Part shown: positions 60,776 to 64,000 of the stretch, in pieces
Position numbering within the stretch: position 1 is the first letter of the stretch
How the letters are laid out: the number at the start of each line of letters is the position of its first letter
DNA from: Betaproteobacteria bacterium LSUCC0117
GTDB lineage: Bacteria > Pseudomonadota > Gammaproteobacteria > Burkholderiales > Burkholderiaceae_C
Assembly: GCA_030441535.1 (NCBI GenBank)
Contig: JAUJFZ010000007.1
Coordinates: 55,147-119,146, forward strand
DNA: 64,000 nt
Direction of reading: 5' to 3'
Notes under the pieces: model-generated
What the model saw: only the letters and a program-made list of their open reading frames with translations
The model's database searches: none
Told to the model about the DNA's origin: nothing
Translations under genes and position numbers: made by a program

Positions 60776-61096
60776 TCAGAGGGTGGTCACGATAAACAAC
60801 TCACAACCGTCCTCATGGCCGACACTTTTGACGTGTGCACCCATGGTAGGTGGAGGGCTCTCGGCGACGAGTCGTCCAGTGACCCTAATGCCAGGGGCCA
60901 GCTCGACAACAACCACGTCATAGGGCGCCACCACGGGGTAACCCGCCGGTGCCCGTCGAATGGTTGTCCATGAGAGTAAGCGCCCGTCAGAGGGGAGGCT
61001 AAAGGATTCAGCGCCTTTTGATAGGCACGCTGGACAGACAGTCGCGCTCGCGCTCAGCGTGTTTTGGCATTGAACGCACCGCATCCGCGCAATCAT
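60776..61096 (-). CDS. DUF35 OB-fold/zinc ribbon protein
   Basis: This 106-residue protein has a zinc ribbon CVQCQNTLSASATVCPAC followed by an OB-fold (LSWTTIRRAPAGYPVVAPYDVVVVELAPGIRVTGRLV). It is shorter than the DUF35 protein at 38914. It overlaps the thiolase gene by four bases (ATGA), so the two form a thiolase-DUF35 pair like that at 37772-39330. It is probably needed for solubility or acyl-CoA binding by the thiolase. Confidence 0.88.
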   Translation of the reverse strand: MIARMRCVQCQNTLSASATVCPACLSKGAESFSLPSDGRLLSWTTIRRAPAGYPVVAPYDVVVVELAPGIRVTGRLVAESPPPTMGAHVKSVGHEDGCELFIVTTL

Positions 61097-62265
61097 GCGA
61101 CGCCCCGAAGTATCGATACGGTGCAGGCAACGCCGGCGCCACCGAGGTTGTGGGTCATGCCTATGTTTGCGTCCGACACTTGGTTGGGGTGGGCGTGGCG
61201 CAGTTGCTGGACCACCTCATAGATCTGACCGACGCCAGTTGCCCCCACCGGGTGCCCCTTCGCGAGCAGTCCACCGCTTGCGTTGACGGCAATGTCACCA
61301 TCAACAGCGGTACGACCTTCATGCGCCCAATAGCCACCTTGGCCACGCGGCACCAGCCCAAGGTCCTCGCTGTCGATGACTTCGGCGATTGAAAAGCAGT
61401 CGTGTAATTCGACGAGGTCAACGTCAGCTGGTTTCACATTCGCCATTTCGTAGGCTCGCTTTGCCGCCGTAACGGTTGCATCGAACGACACTAAATTTTG
61501 ATGCCCACCAATACTAGGCGATCCCCTGGTTTGGACGCTGGCCAGTACCTCAATAGCCCTGTGCTTCAGTGCTTGGCTGATCTTTTTTGCAATGACCTCG
61601 GACACGACGACAACAGCCGCTGCGCCATCGCTGGTCGGGCAGCAGTCGTAGAGTTGAATCGGATCACAGATTGGCGCGCTGTCGGCAATCGTCTCATCAC
61701 TGAGCGTTGCACCCATTTGCGCCAGGGGGTTGCGTACCCCGTTCGCTTTGTTCTTTTTAACGACTGCACTGACGTGTTGACGCGTGGTTCCAAATTGTTC
61801 CGCGTGCAAGCGCCACGCAAGTCCAAACAGTCCGGGGAACGTCAAACCGCTTGGGCCGTCGTTCTCGTTATCCATCGCGCAATTGAGCGCAGCGGTGGTT
61901 TGCTTGGTTGTGGCATGGGTCATGGTCTCAACACCGACTGCAATTGCCGCCTCGGCATCACCAGAAGCAACGGCCATACAGGCATGTCGGAAGGCGATAC
62001 CGCCGGAGGCACAAGCCCCCTCCACTTTGGTGCACGGGATGTTTTGTAAACCAATGCGGTCTGCGACGATGCCCGCCAATATCTCTTTGCCATTGAGGGG
62101 GCCGCTGATGAAGTTACCTAAGTAAAGGGCGCCAATCTGTTCACGATCTACTGTCGATTCCAGCAAGGCATCGACAGCTGCAGCGACCGCCAAACTCTCA
62201 ATTGATTCGCCGCTGTGCTTACCAAATGTTGTTGACCCAACGCCAACGATGTAGACCTTACGCAT
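61093..62265 (-). CDS. Thiolase (acetyl-CoA acetyltransferase), SCP-x type
   Basis: This 390-residue thiolase keeps its active-site residues, unlike the Ltp2-like protein at 37772: Cys in KVEGACASGGIAFRHACMAVASGDAEAAIAVGVE, His in NASGGLLAKGHPVGATGVGQIYE and a second Cys in NLGGAGVACTVSIL. It cleaves a 3-ketoacyl-CoA with CoA at the end of a beta-oxidation round. It overlaps the ligase gene upstream by eight bases and the DUF35 gene downstream by four, so these three are one translational unit. Confidence 0.92.
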   Translation of the reverse strand: MRKVYIVGVGSTTFGKHSGESIESLAVAAAVDALLESTVDREQIGALYLGNFISGPLNGKEILAGIVADRIGLQNIPCTKVEGACASGGIAFRHACMAVASGDAEAAIAVGVETMTHATTKQTTAALNCAMDNENDGPSGLTFPGLFGLAWRLHAEQFGTTRQHVSAVVKKNKANGVRNPLAQMGATLSDETIADSAPICDPIQLYDCCPTSDGAAAVVVVSEVIAKKISQALKHRAIEVLASVQTRGSPSIGGHQNLVSFDATVTAAKRAYEMANVKPADVDLVELHDCFSIAEVIDSEDLGLVPRGQGGYWAHEGRTAVDGDIAVNASGGLLAKGHPVGATGVGQIYEVVQQLRHAHPNQVSDANIGMTHNLGGAGVACTVSILRGVA

Positions 62266-63847
62266 CTGATGTTTCCTGTTTGAGCCACTCGCGCAAGGTT
62301 GTTTTCAGTACCTTGCCATAGTTATTTTTTGGCAACTCTGGCACGAATTTAAAAACCTTGGGACGCTTGAACCGCGCGATGTGAGCCAAGCACAAGTCCA
62401 AAAGGGTTTGCGCGTCTGGCGCATGGTCAGCGCGGGCAACGATGAATGCCACGACCTCTTCGCCCCAATCTGGGTGGGGTCGACCAACCACCGAACACTC
62501 TAAAACGCCCGGGTGAAGGAGTAGGACTTCCTCAATTTCACGTGGATAGATATTCGAGCCGCCACTGATAATCATGTCCTTGGAGCGATCTTTTAGCGTG
62601 AGGTAGCCACGGTCGTCCAGCGACCCGATATCGCCCGTCCAAAGCCATCCCTCTTTGATGGCGTTTGCAGTCGCAGTTGGGTTATTCCAGTAACCGGTCA
62701 TGACGGCGTCGCTGCGCGTCACGACCTCACCCAATTCGCCTGGTGGGAGCGACTGACCTTGTGTATCCACCACCCGTACCTCAACGCCAGATCGGGGACG
62801 GCCACATGACATCAACCGCTCTTGATTACTCGCATCGTCATGACTTTGATGGTCTGCTTTTGCAAGTCCTGTGATGGTCATGGGGCTCTCGCCTTGACCG
62901 TAGAGCTGATAAACGCGCTGACCAAAACACTCAATGGCGCGCAAGGTATCCGCGAGATACATTGGCCCACCGCCGTAATAGAGCGTTCGAAGCCCGGGGT
63001 AAGTGGCGCCCTCGCGCGCTTGCCCCAGCAGGCGAGTCACCATGGTGGGCGCTGCGAAGAGGGTTACATTTTGTGCATGCTCAAATATGTCGAGCACCTC
63101 AGTTGGGTCAAAACCCTCCAGAATCATTTGGGTGCCTCCGCCAAACAAATGGGGCAGCGCATAAAGACCTGAGCCGTGTGACAGTGGTGCGGCATGTAGC
63201 TTCACATCACCCGGATTGACTTGCTCAATATCGGCGTAATAAATCAAAGACATGAACAGCAAATTTCGGTGCGTCAGCATGGCGCCTTTGGGTCGACCCG
63301 TCGTTCCGGATGTGTAGAAAATCCATGCCAGTTCGGTAGGGTCAACGGTGGCGGGCTCCATCGACGCGCCCTCGTAGAGCGCCGCAAACGACGCTTGATT
63401 GGTAGCGAATACGGCAACCTTGTGCTTTGAGTCGGCAAGCGCCGCGGTGATATCTAGCGCTAAACGACCGCTGAGGAAGGCTAACCTGGCATCACAGTCC
63501 CGCAAAATATGGACGACCTCTTTAGGATGCAGCTTTGCATTGACTGGCACCGGACAAAGCCCCGCAGTCCAGCAGGCAAAGAGCAGATCGAAGAACTCCG
63601 GGCGATTCTCCATGCAAATCACCACCCGATCACCATGACTCGTCTGCGCTAACGCCGTCAACCCGCCAGCAAGCCGTTTGATGCGAGCCGCAAATTCAGA
63701 AAATCGAAGTTCTGCTACGCCGTAACCGTGCAGCGCCATCTGTGGCGGACGCTCTGGCTCATTCGTCTTGACCGTTTTGTCAATGATGGCGATTGACTCG
63801 GGATTAGCCTGAGCGCGCTGAAAGAGATATTGGGCGAGATTGGCCAT
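62258..63847 (-). CDS. AMP-dependent acyl-CoA synthetase
   Basis: This 529-residue adenylate-forming ligase has LAWIFYTSGTTGRPKGAMLTHRN (P-loop-like motif), YQLYGQGESPMTITGLA, WLWTGDIGSLDDRGYLTLKDRSKDMIISGGSNIYPREIEEVLLLHPG and the catalytic Lys in NNYGKVLKTTLREWL. It activates a carboxylic acid for beta-oxidation by the thiolase, hydratase and dehydrogenases that follow it. It is the first gene of the minus-strand operon 58100-63847. The 153 bases to the window edge must hold its promoter; I could not define one. Confidence 0.92.
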   Translation of the reverse strand: MANLAQYLFQRAQANPESIAIIDKTVKTNEPERPPQMALHGYGVAELRFSEFAARIKRLAGGLTALAQTSHGDRVVICMENRPEFFDLLFACWTAGLCPVPVNAKLHPKEVVHILRDCDARLAFLSGRLALDITAALADSKHKVAVFATNQASFAALYEGASMEPATVDPTELAWIFYTSGTTGRPKGAMLTHRNLLFMSLIYYADIEQVNPGDVKLHAAPLSHGSGLYALPHLFGGGTQMILEGFDPTEVLDIFEHAQNVTLFAAPTMVTRLLGQAREGATYPGLRTLYYGGGPMYLADTLRAIECFGQRVYQLYGQGESPMTITGLAKADHQSHDDASNQERLMSCGRPRSGVEVRVVDTQGQSLPPGELGEVVTRSDAVMTGYWNNPTATANAIKEGWLWTGDIGSLDDRGYLTLKDRSKDMIISGGSNIYPREIEEVLLLHPGVLECSVVGRPHPDWGEEVVAFIVARADHAPDAQTLLDLCLAHIARFKRPKVFKFVPELPKNNYGKVLKTTLREWLKQETSDA

Positions 63848-64000
63848 TGAATCTTATGGAGCTTTATTTCGCTGTTGGTTTGTCTGATTAAAGATGCTTT
63901 TTATTACAACTTGCACACGTTGCCTGTCCGTCTTCAAATGGTTTGAGACAGATGGGTTAATTTCTCAAAGGAGAGATTGGCTCATTGGTTTCAAAGTTTA

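Noticed and set aside
61498..62049. 183-codon plus-strand frame
   Set aside because: Antisense to the canonical thiolase, which has complete active-site motifs.
32273..63847. Catabolic island as a recent mobile element
   Set aside because: No transposase, integrase, insertion sequence or flanking repeat was recognised; composition looks similar to the rest, so transfer is not supported from this window.

Overview
This window is bacterial chromosome, most likely from a betaproteobacterium of the order Burkholderiales. The evidence is the block hemW-rdgB-rph / yicC-gmk-rpoZ-spoT, the nearby greB, LivM-LivG fused in one protein, homodimeric-type pyruvate dehydrogenase E1, and compact GC-rich coding with many 4-base ATGA overlaps. 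No insertion sequence, phage gene, CRISPR array or rRNA was found. Two tRNA genes are present, Ser(UGA) and Arg(ACG).

Layout. (1) 1-6.3 kb is purine (urate/allantoin) catabolism: the N-terminus of XdhA, 5-hydroxyisourate hydrolase, a GntR/FCD regulator, PuuE-type allantoinase, an OHCU decarboxylase-allantoate amidohydrolase fusion and an M20 amidohydrolase. A proline-rich TonB-like lipoprotein lies inside this block. The urate-oxidising enzyme is not in the window. (2) 6.3-10.3 kb holds malic enzyme (MaeB), an MscS channel and the pseudouridine synthase RluE. (3) 10.35-14.5 kb is a four-gene operon (itaconyl-CoA hydratase-like, acyl-CoA dehydrogenase, CaiB-type CoA transferase, CitE-type lyase). 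It matches the itaconate-degradation set and should end in acetyl-CoA plus pyruvate. (4) 14.5-25.4 kb is housekeeping: two unknown genes, tRNA-Ser, HemW, RdgB, RNase PH, YicC, Gmk, RpoZ, SpoT, AzlCD, GreB, tRNA-Arg and a YkgJ-like cysteine cluster protein. (5) 25.4-32 kb holds a small Ala/Pro lipoprotein behind an orphan terminator, an Lrp regulator divergent from a stand-alone AceE-type E1, a translationally coupled exported SUMF1-domain protein, an unusual voltage-sensor membrane protein and an unknown coiled-coil protein.

(6) 32.3-63.9 kb is a continuous catabolic island of about 30 genes in at least eight alternating transcription units. It encodes a flavin monooxygenase, two carboxymuconolactone-decarboxylase paralogues, an alpha/beta hydrolase with Ala at the nucleophile position, an SMP-30 lactonase, an Ltp2-like thiolase/DUF35 pair and a canonical thiolase/DUF35 pair. 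It also encodes a complete Liv-type ABC importer, an MFS transporter, two acyl-CoA ligases, a CoA transferase, two enoyl-CoA hydratases, an AHL-lactonase-like metallo-beta-lactamase, a second PuuE-type deacetylase, an amidase and several dehydrogenases.

Taken together the island looks like uptake, oxygenation, ring or lactone opening, CoA activation and beta-oxidation or retro-aldol cleavage of an organic acid with a cyclic or aromatic-like core. I cannot name the substrate. No transcription factor was recognised within the island. It is the best candidate here for an undescribed system, with the nucleophile-less hydrolase, the SDR lacking YxxxK and the Ltp2-like/DUF35 pair as the most unusual parts.
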